Shown piece after piece: positions 12,101 to 20,981 of a stretch of 64,000 nucleotides of DNA (positions within the stretch are counted from its first letter, which is position 1; every line of letters begins with the position of its first letter). The stretch lies in NCBI RefSeq assembly GCF_032854445.1, contig NC_088297.1:26963915-27027914 (forward strand). Direction: 5' to 3'. The position numbers and the translations under genes were made by a program. The DNA is from Liolophura sinensis. Lineage: Eukaryota > Mollusca > Polyplacophora > Chitonida > Chitonidae. Under the pieces are notes generated by a model that saw nothing but the letters and a program-made list of their open reading frames with translations, was not told the DNA's origin and searched no databases.

Positions 12101-15100
12101 ATTGGTGAGAGGCTTCTGGGTCATTACGCTGCGCTAGCGCGCTAACCGACTGAGCCACGGAGGCCCCGGCAAGCTATTCAGATGACTTGTTCGTGTATAA
12201 GAACATGTGTGACGCGTGTTTCGCATTTATTTATTTAATGCTTGTTAAACAGGCGCTTTGGAGTTTACGTACACGCTTAAGTACACTACCAGAACTTAGC
12301 GTCCGTTTAGGTCTAAACGGTGTGATGTGAGAGGTAAGCACTACTGTTTAGGAATTACACGGCATTGGTGCCGACTGGCGTTTAGTCACTAAGCACTGCT
12401 TTCTCCACACTTATTTAGGTTTTAAGCCATCATTTTTAATGTCAACTGGTTTTTAAAAGCCTCATTTGTGTTTGAAAGTCATGTCGGGTGTGGAGGGTGG
12501 GTGGGTGGATGTGGAGGGGGGATAGGTTGGTGTGGAGTGGGGGGGGGGGGGGAGTGACTGCCATGTAGAACCTATACGATCTTTTTTTCTGTGCAGCCCA
12601 CGGGATTTGGTGATGTATTGTGTAAGAAGTTAGCAGTTTTGATGGATACTTTTCTTACAAAACGACAAAAGGCAGTTTCCAGAGAAGAAAAAAAGTGGTA
12701 ACAAATAAAATACGCTTTCAGCTTGGAAGCTTAATTATGTGTATCTTGTAGCAAAACGTCGGTTTCTATAGATCGATGTCGAGCTGTTGTTGTGGGTAAA
12801 TTATACCCAGGGAGTTGCTTTCGCTATCCCATTACCTCGCTATGGTGAGGCCTCGCTGCCTTGAGGTAGCAAAGTGATGTAACAAGGATATGCTACTCGC
12901 TGTCCTTTTACCTCGCTCCGGTGAGGCCTCGCTGCCCCGAGGTAACAAAGCGATATGAAAAGCATATGCTATCTCGCCGTGCCATTACCCAGCTACAATG
13001 AGGCCTCGCTGCCTCGAGGTAGGAACCGATGTAACAAGGAAATGCTATCTCGCTGCCCCATTATCTCGTCACAGTGAGGCTTTGCTGCCTCGAGGTAGTC
13101 ACGCGATGGAACGAAGATATGCTATCTCGCTGTTCCATTACCTCGCTCTGGTGAGGCCTCGCTATCTCGAGGTAGCCAAGCGATGTAATAAGGAAATGCT
13201 ATCTCGCTGTCCATTACCTCGCTGTGGTGTGGCCTCGCTGTCTCGCCGCATCACAGCCACATATATGAACAGTTGCAATCAAAGCGCATCTGAGATACAT
13301 ATTTTATTGTCGACAAGTTATATAATATCATAGTACACGATTTGAGTACTGATTTCACTCATTCGCCAAGACAATACCTTGCATCTTTCCAAATTTCCAA
13401 CTGTTCACTGTTTTTCTTTGAATGATTCCGCCTTATCTTCATACTTTAGATACTTTCTTAGTTATTTGGTAATTCATGTTAAACTTCTTCCCAAGAATTT
13501 GTCTTGCGATTATTCACCTGGAACGTCCAGCTTGGTTGACGGCTGGTATACGAATATCTGTTTCGACGCATAGATTAACTACCTCGACATTAGTTGATTT
13601 CACAAATCTTGTCATACCCTTATTGTGTAGTTCTACAACCAGAACTCACCTAACTGGTCCACGGTAATTCGCCGGCTATGCGGAATTTCACTCTTACCAA
13701 GGTACCAGTTAAAGTCCTTGAGGGCAGGACGTGGCTTGCTGTCAGGTCGACTACGGCAGGGAAGGGAATGATTCTTACCGGCGTGCCCCGTCACATTCTC
13801 CGGCATTTCCGTCGGAAATCTGAACAAGTCTGATGAAAGAAGCCTATTGTTTAAAGTCAGAACTTATTGAAGGGGTCAAAGTAACAATCTCACTATGTAA
13901 CTTTAGTGACGGCGTCTTCTGTCAGACTTCCCTCGATCTCACATTTCGTGAGGTCACGGTGTTACATGTACATGTGCATAAAAATACACGAATAATTTTA
14001 TAGACATGTCAGGAATAGGCATTAGACATGACATGAGTTGGTAATAAACGTGTGAGGAATTGACAATAAACATGTCAGGAATTGGCATTAGACATGTCAG
14101 GAATCGGAAACAGATATGACAGGAAAGGGCATTCGACATGTCAAAAATTGTCAATAAACATGTCAGGAATTGGTATTAGACAATATAGGAATTGGCAACA
14201 AACGTGTCAGCAATTGGCAACAGACGTGTCAGGAATTGGCAACAGACGTGTCAGGAATTGGCAACACATTAGGGCTTGGCATTGGACATGACAGGAATTG
14301 GTAACACACGTCAGGAATTGACATTAGACATGTCGGGAATTGGCCATAGACGTGACAAGAATTTTAAAATAGACATGTCAGGAATTGGCAATAGGCATGA
14401 CAGGAATTGGCATTAGACATGACAGGAGTTGGCATTAGACATTTCGGGAATTAGCATTAGACATGTCAGGAATTGGCAATAGACATCTGCGAAATTGGCA
14501 ATGGACATGTCAGGAATTGACATAGACATGTGAGGAATTGGCATTAGATGACAAAAATTGGCAATAGACATGTCAGAAATAGACATAGACGTGTCAGGAA
14601 TTGGCAGTAGACATGTCAGAAATTGGCCTTAGACATGACAGGAGTTGGCGTTAGACATGTCAGAAATTGGGTTTAGGCATATCAGGAATTGGCATTAGGC
14701 ATGTCAGGAACGACATTAGACATGTGAGGAATACTAAATAATAAAGCAAAATCGACCCTATAGCCTATCAGAACACATTGGGTGAGATTTCATTGGTTAA
14801 CTTATATATTTCATCAGTGGCTTAGGTCATACATGTGTACAATTGACATATTCCTTCAAGTCTTGTGGGATAAGGAATTAAGTAGCTCACATCATCGTAC
14901 AGAGCACAGCCCAGATCTAATATGCGAAGTGTGATGACAGTGACATCATTTTTATGTAGTTCATATTATCGTATGGAACACAGCCTAGTCTAAAAATGTG
15001 ACATGTGATGACGTCAGCAACGGAATAGAGTGACATCTTTCATTAACGCAATATATTAGCTACATCGTTGTGAGAAAAAGTCAGGAGTCCCATGCGGATA

Positions 15101-18100
15101 TTATAAGATTTAATAAATATACATCTGACTCCAATAAATGTGACAAATCTAGGCATTTCACCAAATGTGTGGTAAAGCTCTATACTGGACAATGTGAATC
15201 TTACCTGACTTAGTCAGAGTTTTCGCGGAAGATCGGGAAACTCCGTAAGTGTTAGTAGCCACACAATAGTACGTTCCTTCATCCGCCACCGTGACCCTTG
15301 TGATGTTGATATGCCCCTGTTTTAACGCGATCCTTTCAGTAATGTTCAGAACTTTGCCATCTTTTACCCAGGTGATACTGTAAATAAAGAATCTTTATTA
15401 CGGAGAAAAGGGCATTGGGGAGATAGGACAGCTAGAAAGAAGTGGTTTATTTATGTCTGCATTACGTGGTTATACATATTAAGAAGAAATCATTTAAGAT
15501 CTCTCGACATTTCTGCGACTCTCAAAGACTGATATCATGTGTTTTACATTTTGTTGCCTAGAAAATATGTGCCATTGTCGTGACACAACGTAAATACCGT
15601 ATGCTTTAACAGGTAAAAGCAGTTCACGCCACAAAACCTAATCTCACGTTACGTCTTAGTGGCTGTCGAGTAAAGGCCCGTGTAAACTGAGTGTTTTGTT
15701 GTGACTCGACCCGACACAACTGAAAAATCGCATTGAGTTGCTGACAAATGTTCTGATGTATACCTCTCCACGACGAAAATCGAGTCCAGTTGGCTGCAGC
15801 CGTGTCTAGATTTATATAAAAAAAAAACATCAGACCCAGTCGAGAGTCTTTTATAGCGTATCCACTCCTACTATCGTCAGTGACTGTCTTCAACCTTCAG
15901 CCAATCAGAACTGGGCGCATAGTCACGCGACCACATTTTGGTATCCAAAATGGCGGTGCCCAAGGAGGCAAATCTTGAACCCAATTCCACGAATTGCGCT
16001 GGTGTAACCTGAAGGTGACATAATCACAATGATTTAAAGAAAACTTTGTAATGTTAACACCTAACATATTGAACGAAGCACAGTTGAAACCACCGAGTTC
16101 CAGGTAAGTGGATGTAACGATTCAGATCGGCATAAATAAAGGACTGAGGAAGAGAATCTAAGATGACATGACCAGCCACCGTCGGAACTAACAATTTACT
16201 CGCATTGGCGTCGGAAGTAGCACGTCCGGTACGGTCATGGCCTTACCACTTTCCATCACACAAAAGAAAAAACCATGCGCACATTAGACCGTTAATCACG
16301 TAAAACTACAATGGATCTATGTAAAGAATAAAAACCACGTAAAACAATTTCAGGGCATCTCCAGCCGTCTAGCATCCCATATTTTCGGGATCTAAGCGGC
16401 CCTGTACAATTGCCTTTCGCACTAGGACAGTTGACAGGTGCCGTGCCACCACACTGACCTGACCATGTACACGGTGTTTTTTTTTCAGCCCATTTTAAAC
16501 CTGACCTCTGACGTATTCTTGAAATGTTCACCCTGAACTAGGCGCACACTCATGCGGCCACTTTTTGGTATCCAAAATGGCGGCGCCCAAGGAGTAGACG
16601 ACAAGCTCATCGAGCTTTGGAGTGATGAGCCTTGTGAAAAAGCCCCTGCTGTTCACGCAACAGTAGACAAGACTTTACCCATCAACTCCTGAAAGTTACA
16701 ACTTCCTCTTTTAAAGCCTTTGTTGTGACTGGATCTACCGGTCCCGAAGCGGACGATCTAGCAACTGTGTCATTGTTGCGAGTACATGTGGGTGATCTTA
16801 CATTTCCTTCACAGTCTTACCTTGGAAGTGGATATCCCGTCACAACACATTCAGCTGCGATATAATCGTTAAAAAAGTCCTGGCTAGTCAGCGACGACAC
16901 AGACGGTGGGCGTGGTTCTGGAGAGAAGATAAATGCATTTACTGGAGGGGGACGAGTCACGTGGTACACACTTGCAGATCGAGATGTAAAGGGGGAGATG
17001 TAAACTTGGGATGCTAGGAATATCACACAACAGAGTTTAACATCAGTCCATTCAACAATCTGATTTTTACAATGAACAATAAACAATGAACCAAGTAGAC
17101 GACAAACAATTACATAGGCAGCAACCTCAGCCTTACAACTCTCTATCATTTCCCTTCGAAGCCGAGTTTGGATTGACGTCGATATTTTGTTATATGCCTA
17201 CAGATTGGGTTTTATTCGTAGGTGGCGTCTCCTACTCCAATACCTAATACCTCCTCTCCGGCCGCACGTGCGAAGGTCTGCAGGTAAACTGCGGATGGTC
17301 GAGGGTTTCCCCAGGGCTCTGCCCGACTCCCCCCACCATAATGCTGACCGCCGTTGAAATATTCTTCAGCACGGCGTAAAAAAATTCCGATCAAATAAAT
17401 CAATCAAACAGTCTCGAAAGACAACAGGCCCGTAGACGCGAGGTCCCTTGTTCGAATCCAGCTAGCTCTGCTCCCAGAGGTAGGTCATTTTCTAGTTCTG
17501 AAATCGCTTTCATTCTTCCCAGATCAGCTTTTAGAATTATACCTCTGTGTATTGTTATACATTCAGTAACCTGGAACTTAGCCCTGTCGCCTGCGCTGTA
17601 CGTGTGAAAACACGCCACAAAACTGGTTTCCTTTGATATTGAAGCAAGTCTGAATTCTAATCACCTCATTGTCCGTGAACAGTAAAGACTGTGCCCTCAC
17701 CATAAACACACGTATTTGAAAGTGTCCACTGAGACAGCATCCGAACTCGACTCCTTTGCAAAGCTTTCGGATATGAATGTTACAAGAACGCATTGATTTT
17801 TCTCACTATTCATGTAGTAAATTAGTGAACCTAAACCTAATGTATGCCTCCTAGCTTTCCACTAGTACAAAGCCATATCACCACATGAACCTTGCACTTT
17901 TTTCTACAACATATCCAAAACTAAACCTAGCATGACCACCGTTGGAAGTAAAGTCATAGCATTTTGTTACCTTGGTAACCTCCAGGGGAGTAAGAAGTAA
18001 CATAGGCAAAACGGTTTTTAGTCGTATCCTAAAAAGAGACAAAATTCTCATATATTTTAACTAGGTGCAAACTAACAGGGCAGAAATGTATAGTGCATCA

Positions 18101-20967
18101 ATAACCTAAAATGTCCGTGAGGCAGTATCACCCAATCAGTGCTCCTTCACTCTTTCACAATTCCACGAAAGATTCCAGGTGTACCTAAAGGTGACATAAT
18201 GTCACAATGACTTGAAGTAAACCGTGTTTTTTTTTTTTTGTTTTTTTTTGTTTGTTTGTTTGTTTGTTGTGTTTTTTTTTTGCGATGTTCACACTTCACA
18301 TGTTGAGCACAACACCGAGTTCCAGGTAAGTGAATGCAACGATTCAGATCGGCATGAATAAGGAACTGAGGAAGAGAATTAAGGATGACATGATCAGCCA
18401 TCCTCGGAACTAACCATTTACCTGCGGTGCAGTCAGAAGCAGCACAGACGGTACGACCATGGCCGTACTACCTTTCATCACTCAAAAAAACGTAAAGAAG
18501 AAAAATTAAGATAAGAAATCAAAAGTAAAGTCGAACAAATTTACTGGCGACCAACAAAATGAAGGCTCATGTGCACACCTGTGCACACTAGACCTTTAAT
18601 CACATAGAACAACAATGGATTTATGTGAAGAACAGAAACCCCGTTAACAATTTCATCTCCAGCCGTCTAGGACTCCAAAGCTGTCGGGGTCTAAGCGCCC
18701 CTGCACAACCGCCTTTCGCACTAGGACAGTTTACCGGTGGCCCTACCACTAAATTGACCCGACTTGACTATACACGCTGTTTTTTCGACCCATTTCAAAC
18801 CTGACCTCTGACGTACACTTGAAATATGCGCCCAGAAGGGCGTAAAACACTAATTCTAACAGCTGATTCTGTAACCTAAAAAGCATTGGACAGACTAGAT
18901 TTGAGATCGGTTTAAACGTCCGTATCTGTCTTCTACACTCACGATCTAAATGTACACTAAATAATTTGTTAAATTGCCGACTGAGTCACTTTCACCCACA
19001 TCATTCTTTACTCAAATAATTCGAAGTGGTTTGATTTAATTTTGCTCACCATTCAGTTTTATTTTGAATACAAAATTAAAAACATATATCAAAGGAGAAA
19101 AAATGTTAAAAACATGCAAATTTCACATGAAAACGTGTGAAAAGTTAATCGTAAATATGGTCTTAAATATTTTTGTCATTTGAAAATAATTTTTGTGTGG
19201 TTGATATTTGCTACCACCATTTGGCGTCTATGGTTTGTTATGATGTGATGCATGTATGTGTAATAAATTTATCTGAATGAAAATCTGCTGTTTATATCTA
19301 AACATATCCGTTAAATCTGAATTAAGACAATAATTAGATATATATTACAAATATAAATATGAGTAAACGGCTGAATTAAAACTTGTCAGAAGGAAACCCA
19401 AATGTATTTATTGGACATGAGCCATATCCTTTTTTATGACTTTCTTGTGCAAAGAAGATATATACCAAGGAATGACCCTAAATACCCACGATACAAAATT
19501 ATTTTCAAATGTCCATTTCTCCTAAAAGAAAAAAAGTATTCAGTCTTGATCATGTTTACAAATAACTTTTCACATTCTTTCGTTTGATTTATTTCTTTAT
19601 TTATTTGATTCGTGTTTTGCGTCGTGGTTAGGAATATTTCACTTGTACGACGGCGGACGGCATTGTGATGGGAGGAGACCGGACAGAGCCCGGGAGAAAA
19701 CCCATGACTATCCGCAAGTTGTTCGGAGACCTTCCCACGCACGACTGAAACTCACATCGACCGCATTGGTGAGAGGTTCATGGTTTACTGCGCCCTGCTG
19801 GCTTCCTAACCAACTCGGCCTCGGAGGGCCCTTTTCGTTTCTTTATTTGACTTTTATGTTTTCTCCAGAGCTAAAGAAAGATTGGATTATTTGAGATTAA
19901 CCTAAAAGCAAATACACTGTACAATACGTTCGCAGCTTGTATCTTTCCTATTTTGACGACTTAATAACTGTAGCCGACGCAGTTTTCTGAGAAACGCAAT
20001 GAACGAATGACTAATGAAATGGGTGACGAAGAGATAGTGACTAGGTAATCAGATCACCTATTATCTCATTATGCATATACTCCGCGTCATTTCACTTCCG
20101 GTTCAGGTTGCCCCAGTTTCTCCGTGACCACATATGGAATTATTTCACAGATACTGAACTTAGAGTTTTCTAAATTGTACTCCACGCTGTGGTTTACTAG
20201 TGTAGTTCCCATTTGTAGTCAGAGAGCAGAGGGTAAGACAAAAGTGCATTTGACACTGTGGTTTACTAGTGTAGTTCCCATTTGTAGTCAGAGAGCAGAG
20301 GGTAAGACAAAAGTGCATTTGACACTGTGGTTTACTAGTGTAGTTCCCATTTGTAGTCAGACAGCAGAGGGTAAGACAAAAGTGCATTTGACACTATGGT
20401 TTACTAGTGTAGTCCCCATGTGTTGTCACAAAGTACTTGGTAACACAGAAGTGTATTTGACGCTGTACTTTACCAGTATAGGCTATGTTTATAGTCACAA
20501 AGTACAGGGTAAATTAGAAGTGTACTTGACGCTGTGGCGTTCTTGTGTAATTCCTATTTGCACTGATAAAGTACGCAGCTACATGTATATAAGCATAATA
20601 TATATGCGTATGCGTATGCGTATGTATTCTTTACTGTATGTATTTCCTGATGATAGCACAAACATAATGACCGAATTATAGAAAAATATTATGACTTTAA
20701 TATTCGGAGTTACTTCCTTTCTGATTTATAAAACCACAAGTTAAGACTGTATGATTTTGGTCTGACAGCTCCGTGGTCCTGGCACCAGGGCGACCTATGT
20801 TGTATTTAATTGAGTGCTAAGGGCTACTTAACACTAAGCATGCTTCATAAAACTAACCCCATGACTTATACAACACGGTATAAACCATAAGTGTACTTAC
20901 TTAACGCTGTACTTATGCTGAAGACTGACAGCGCACAAAACACAACACAGACGGGGTTCCATGCCAT
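60..20967 (-). CDS. Gene A: L1CAM/neuroglian-like short Ig receptor (11 coding exons, C-terminus off left edge)
   Basis: Spliced minus-strand gene rebuilt from GT/AG sites and matching phases: 20967-20901, 16917-16821, 15377-15205, 13829-13650, 10795-10664, 9810-9708, 9022-8841, 7114-6986, 5387-5250, 1580-1245, 194-60. This gives about 557 residues: signal peptide, four two-exon Ig domains, a fifth Ig-like domain in one exon, and a transmembrane helix with basic stop-transfer. All Ig domain borders are phase 1, as is usual for extracellular Ig modules. Ig1-Ig4 read colinearly like L1CAM-family Ig1-Ig4: Ig3 has L-Q-C-I-A-D-G-x-P-x-P-x-V-T-W, and Ig4 has W-F-I-N-N-K-P-V. The fifth resembles L1 Ig6. 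Juxtamembrane R-N-K-G-G-V-Y-L matches the L1-family intracellular start. L1 proteins are adhesion receptors with six Ig and usually five FnIII domains; here FnIII and Ig5 are absent. Expected role is cell-surface adhesion or recognition. Family assignment is from memory of the family pattern, not a search. Confidence 0.8.
924..1133. repeat. CTGCCTCG minisatellite, copy A (3 units)
   Basis: Units of roughly 58-73 bp with GCTGCCTCGACTTTTGTTGT and GTAACGGAGGCAGTGATGTC, separated by CTCGCTGCCTC spacers. Minus-strand open frames across it are repeat artefacts. Confidence 0.9.
1245..1580 (-). CDS. Gene A exon 10: fifth Ig-like domain (L1 Ig6-like), single exon
   Basis: 336 nt, acceptor TGTATGCAG, donor GTAAGTT. 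A whole domain in one exon: H-L-N-V-S-A-T-V-D-P, L-K-Y-I-W-H-H, H-L-T-I-D-T, then G-E-Y-V-C-E-V-T-V. The first Ig cysteine is replaced by Val (L-N-V), so the canonical disulfide is missing in both copies. The pattern x-D-P before the Trp strand resembles Ig6 of L1/neurofascin. Seven residues differ from copy B. Confidence 0.78.
1612..1955 (-). mobile_element. tRNA-headed SINE, family 2 (copy A)
   Basis: On the minus strand it starts with a tRNA-like head (GGTAGCCTAATGGTTAGATC and a B-box-like GGTTTGATTC relative) and ends ...TACGACGTTAAACCCCAAGC then ATTCATTTATT. Full-length. Contains the +62-codon open frame, which is not a gene. Confidence 0.65.
2156..2340 (+). pseudogene. Possible Crypton/tyrosine-recombinase N-terminal fragment (copy A)
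   Basis: ATG in good context (ACAAGATGG) opens M-A-A-F-D-F-N-Y-V-T-T-D-H-L-E-N-I-L then D-E-R-D-K-N-K-T-N-I-E-R-D. This style (acidic start, V-T-x-x-D-L-x-x-I-L, then D-x-x-N-T-K) resembles the N-terminus of Crypton-type recombinases and their domesticated relatives. The frame runs into the 37-bp minisatellite at about 2378 and no catalytic domain follows. It sits in the Ig4-Ig6 intron on the opposite strand. Inference only. Confidence 0.3.
2378..4950. repeat. 37-bp minisatellite, copy A
   Basis: About 2.5 kb of units like TTTCAACTTTTACAAGACAA + CTTCTCCAAACATCGTC, with 36-38 bp variants and an alternative AAAAGACGATCTC half-unit. It fills most of the Ig4-Ig6 intron, where L1-family genes would carry Ig5. 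All open frames in it, on both strands, are repeat artefacts. Confidence 0.9.
5250..5387 (-). CDS. Gene A exon 9: Ig4, second half
   Basis: 138 nt with acceptor TTTTTACAG and donor GTGAG. It encodes T-L-V-V-N-N-V-Q-K-P-R-D-T-F-S-I-Q-C. The usual Tyr two before Cys is replaced (S-I-Q-C), as in L1-family Ig4. It has N-R-T and ends A-T-L-T-V-I. Copy B differs by two Tyr losses (to N and S). Confidence 0.8.
5808..5847. repeat. 13-bp perfect inverted repeat (copy A)
   Basis: AAAAGTGATATCT and AGATATCACTTTT separated by 14 bp. Conserved in copy B at 55212-55251. In the Ig4 intron, followed by nothing recognisable. Confidence 0.8.
6557..6695 (-). mobile_element. SINE family 1, 3' fragment
   Basis: TTATTTGATTGGTGTTTTGC tail-first and CGGGCAGAGCCCGGGGGAAA core; head missing. 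Paired head-to-head with the plus fragment at 6822-6916. Confidence 0.8.
6822..6916 (+). mobile_element. SINE family 1, 3' fragment
   Basis: CGGTTTCCTCCCACTATAAT ... GTAAAACACCAGTCAAATAA tail. Confidence 0.8.
6986..7114 (-). CDS. Gene A exon 8: Ig4, first half
   Basis: 129 nt with acceptor GATTTTTTAG and donor GTGAG. It encodes L-P-E-G-S-T-Q-E-F-Q-C (first Cys) and I-A-W-F-I-N-N-K-P-V-G, matching the W-x-I-N-G-x-P-V pattern of L1-family Ig4. Copy B differs at Y/D, A/V and N/D. Confidence 0.8.
7663..7879 (+). mobile_element. SINE family 1, nearly full length (copy A)
   Basis: Head GGGGCCTCCGTGGCCTAGTT (tRNA-like A box region), then GTGAGTTCAAGTCC (B box), then tail AAACACCAATCAAATAAATA. Confidence 0.85.
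7880..8318 (-). other. Unrecognised open region in Ig3-Ig4 intron (copy A)
   Basis: An open frame of 184 codons starts at 8318; its last part is SINE. The unique part contains F-T-V-Y-T-V-P-G-Y-E-V-R-T-T and E-K-T-E-F-Q-V-I-E-W. The DNA at 7905-8090 is a diverged relative of 17490-17730 (shared TAACCTGGAA, TTTCCTT and GAACAGTA-AGACTG blocks), where the frame is broken. It may be an old repeat or a dead exon. No function assigned. Confidence 0.25.
8841..9022 (-). CDS. Gene A exon 7: Ig3, second half
   Basis: 182 nt with acceptor TTCATAG and donor GTAAGTG. It encodes V-T-W-I-P-P-G-G-S and K-K-T-D-E-G-I-Y-A-C-K-A-K-N-S-G, a textbook I-set second half. It is identical at every base to the copy B exon, unlike its neighbours. 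Confidence 0.87.
9708..9810 (-). CDS. Gene A exon 6: Ig3, first half
   Basis: 103 nt with acceptor TTTCCAG and donor GTAAGTA. It encodes G-E-K-P-Q-P-R-S-P then L-E-L-Q-C-I-A-D-G, closely like L1-family Ig3 (L-x-C-I-A-x-G-x-P). Phase 2 donor joins the exon at 9022 to give D-G-L-P-Q-P-E-V-T-W. Copy B differs at four residues. Confidence 0.82.
10664..10795 (-). CDS. Gene A exon 5: Ig2, second half
   Basis: 132 nt. It encodes N-L-H-F-L-P-L-T-V then D-N-A-M-Y-N-C (variant of D-x-G-x-Y-x-C) and a strand ending K-L-T-V-K-S. G-N-L-H-F-L is the L1-family Ig2 pattern (G-N-L-Y-F). Copy B differs only by M to T next to the Tyr-Cys motif. Confidence 0.82.
11895..12168 (-). mobile_element. SINE family 1, full length with target duplication (copy A)
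   Basis: A 23-base T run marks the tail; core and tRNA-like head (GCGCTAGCGCGCTAACCGAC, TGAGCCACGGAGGCCCC) are complete. Flanked by the 11-bp duplication GCAAGCTATTC at 11884-11894 and 12169-12179. Confidence 0.92.
12480..12560 (+). repeat. G-rich purine tract (copy A)
   Basis: GGTGTGGAGGGGGG ... a G run of 14 before GAGTGACTG; several G3+ runs close together could form a quadruplex. Copy B equivalent at 61945-62025 differs in run lengths. Confidence 0.6.
12825..13245. repeat. About 75-bp CTCGCT minisatellite (copy A)
   Basis: Six units, each with ATTACCTCGCT, GTGAGGCCTCGCTGCC, TCGAGGTAG and ATGCTATCTCGCT. Open frames here are artefacts. Confidence 0.88.
13650..13829 (-). CDS. Gene A exon 4: Ig2, first half
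   Basis: 180 nt. The acceptor TTTCATCAG is chosen over a nearer CAG because it keeps the phase, giving D-L-F-R-F-P-T-E-M-P. It contains H-S-L-P-C-R (first Cys) and F-N-W-Y-L-G (Trp), resembling L1-family Ig2. It ends in V-D-Q-L with donor GTGAG. It differs from copy B at four residues (N/E, T/M, H/Y, K/E). Confidence 0.8.
14000..14735. repeat. 21-22-bp GACATGTCAGGAATTGGCAT minisatellite (copy A)
   Basis: About 34 imperfect units alternating CATT/CAAT/CAACA spacers. GACATGTC is palindromic within each unit. Confidence 0.9.
15205..15377 (-). CDS. Gene A exon 3: Ig1, second half
   Basis: 173 nt, donor GTAAG. It starts with I-T-W-V-K-D-G-K (C-strand Trp) and contains V-A-D-E-G-T-Y-Y-C-V-A-T-N (canonical D-x-G-x-Y-x-C) followed by a G strand ending T-L-T-K-S. 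With exon 2 it makes one complete I-set Ig domain. Two N-x-T glycosylation sequons are present (N-I-T twice). Confidence 0.85.
15909..16594. repeat. Repeat element between 59-bp direct repeats
   Basis: 15909-15967 and 16536-16594 are near-identical direct repeats (AACTGGGCGCA ... GGTATCCAAAATGGCGGYGC). The 550-bp interior (15982-16530) recurs at 18158-18832 without those repeats. Confidence 0.7.
16821..16917 (-). CDS. Gene A exon 2: Ig1, first half
   Basis: Acceptor CTCTCCAG, donor GTAAG, 97 nt. It encodes P-R-P-P-S-V-S-S-L then A-E-C-V-V-T-G-Y-P-L-P, the B strand with the first Ig cysteine and the G-x-P-x-P turn. The split codon AG|T gives Ser at the junction with exon 3. Copy B of this exon would lie beyond the right edge. 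Confidence 0.8.
17253..17408 (+). mobile_element. SINE family 1, 5'-truncated
   Basis: CTCCGGCCGCACGTGCGAAG ... CGGCGTAAAAAAATTCCGAT + CAAATAAATC tail. Confidence 0.8.
17490..17760 (-). other. Diverged relative of the 7.9-kb region
   Basis: Contains A-K-F-Q-V-T-E-C and L-G-R-M-K where 7.9 kb has T-E-F-Q-V-I-E-W and L-G-I-M-K, but only across frame changes. Lies in gene A intron 1, on the same strand as the related region. Confidence 0.25.
18158..18832. repeat. Second copy of the 16-kb interspersed repeat
   Basis: Begins CAATTCCACGAAAGATTCC and ends CTGACCTCTGACGTACACTT, colinear with 15982-16530 (shared CACTAGGACAGTT, AAGGTGACATAAT). Contains a T/G-rich insertion at 18227-18285. Confidence 0.7.
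19583..19831 (-). mobile_element. SINE family 1, diverged
   Basis: TTTATTTGATTCGTGTTTTG, GACGGCGGACGGCATTGTGA, CCGGACAGAGCCCGGGAG and a decayed head. Confidence 0.8.
20165..20580. repeat. 69-bp tandem repeat, six units
   Basis: GTGGTTTACTAGTGTAGTTC recurs every 69 bp, with later units diverged. Because 69 is a multiple of 3 it keeps a 185-codon plus frame open (23-residue repeats). It lies in gene A intron 1; no signal or family points to a real protein. Confidence 0.85.
20901..20967 (-). CDS. Gene A coding exon 1: signal peptide
   Basis: ATG at 20967-20965 follows an A-rich leader (ACTAACA just before ATGG). It encodes 22 residues, M-A-W-N-P then a hydrophobic core (VCVVFCALSVF) and S-I-S-T-A-L, a typical cleavable signal peptide. 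It ends in a strong donor GTAAGTAC, phase 1. The split codon joins in frame with the acceptor at 16917 to give K-P-R-P-P. A TTTGCTGCAG acceptor lies 17 bases upstream of the ATG, so the 5' leader is probably spliced. Confidence 0.75.
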
Positions 20968-20981
20968 TGTTAGTTTTTTTC

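Larger units (their letters stand above)
1..14615. repeat. Tandem duplication, copy A
   Basis: Aligns end to end with 49031-64000. Offset is 49030 at the left, 49404-49420 in the middle and 49385 at the right. Differences are mostly scattered substitutions plus array length changes. It includes shared SINE insertions with shared target duplications, so the duplication is younger than those insertions. Left boundary lies outside the window. Confidence 0.95.

Noticed and set aside
12100-12168. Possible tRNA gene in GCGCTAGCGCGCTAACCGAC region
   Set aside because: It is the tRNA-derived head of a SINE with tail and target duplication, not a free tRNA gene.
20124-20681. 185-codon plus-strand frame with 23-residue repeats
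   Set aside because: A 69-bp tandem repeat (multiple of 3) keeps the frame open; no signal peptide or recognisable domain, and it lies in gene A intron 1 antisense.
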